Shown here: in pieces, positions 63,956 to 64,000 of the stretch
Layout of the letters: each line of letters starts with the position of its first letter
Numbering within the stretch: the first letter of the stretch is position 1
Assembly: GCA_016192135.1 (NCBI GenBank)
Contig: JACPUR010000040.1
Span: forward strand, 1-64,000
Reading direction: 5' to 3'
DNA length: 64,000 nt
From: Candidatus Tectomicrobia bacterium
Lineage (GTDB): Bacteria; UBA8248
Made by a program: the position numbers and the translations under genes
The notes under the pieces: generated by a model
The model's database searches: none
Told to the model about the DNA's origin: nothing
The model's input: only the letters and a program-made list of their open reading frames with translations

Positions 63956-64000
63956 GCCGGCCCTCCGACTTTCTTACCCTCCGGTGTAACCCATCCTCCC

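Overview
The window comes from a GC-rich Gram-negative-type bacterium: many GTG and TTG starts, strong AGGAG ribosome sites, sigma70-like promoters, lipoproteins and large complex I operons. The mix of complex I, oligopeptide-family ABC transporters, CoA-transferases, amidohydrolases, scattered palindromic repeats and stand-alone cyclic-nucleotide-binding proteins resembles uncultivated soil, marine or symbiont lineages such as Tectomicrobia or Rokubacteria. That placement is an inference from gene content; no rRNA or tRNA gene was recognised.

Positions 1-22651 (minus strand) hold two respiratory complex I operons in tandem. The upstream one (22651 down to 7780) is a complete 14-gene nuoABCDEFGHIJKLMN set with all Fe-S ligands and a good promoter at 22727-22756. 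Directly after its nuoN lies a second set with its own candidate promoter (7739-7767). It reads nuoA-B-C-D-H-J-K-L-M and runs off the left edge. It lacks nuoE, nuoF and nuoG (the NADH module) and also nuoI, yet keeps the N2 cluster and quinone-site residues. The two nuoL and nuoM pairs share perfectly identical DNA tracts of 52-87 bp inside otherwise diverged genes.

Positions 22800-36240 are a mixed region: a HEAT/TPR protein, an EamA permease, a peptide-type ABC importer (binding protein and two permeases, no ATPase), an MFS carrier, lipoproteins, a divergent pair of small HTH regulators joined to a methyltransferase, a dienelactone hydrolase, a degenerate GIY-YIG-like protein, a gentisate-dioxygenase-type cupin, and a two-gene nitrile hydratase/thiocyanate hydrolase-like unit with a histidine-rich tail.

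Positions 36240-49934 hold metabolic genes (two amidohydrolases, a PfkB kinase with a CoA-transferase-like pair, a ketopantoate-reductase-like enzyme, an enolase-superfamily enzyme), a lipoprotein with two CcmI-type domains, the chromosome-segregation pair scpA-scpB, an EVE-domain protein with a decayed second copy of its 3' end, and most of the dispersed repeats.

Positions 50000-64000 hold an rluB-type pseudouridine synthase operon, a CDP-alcohol phosphatidyltransferase, an AI-2E-type permease, a haloacid dehalogenase, a PduO-type cobalamin adenosyltransferase, a D-malate/tartrate dehydrogenase-like enzyme, a membrane spermidine-synthase fusion, an orphan ABC binding protein, an oxoacid CoA-transferase operon with a FIST sensor protein, a small membrane protein and an ECF sigma factor at the right edge.

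Three dispersed repeat families fill most intergenic gaps: GTAGGGGC-ended palindromes, TGTCAT...ATGACA elements, and CCCTCTCCC/GGGAGAGGG elements.
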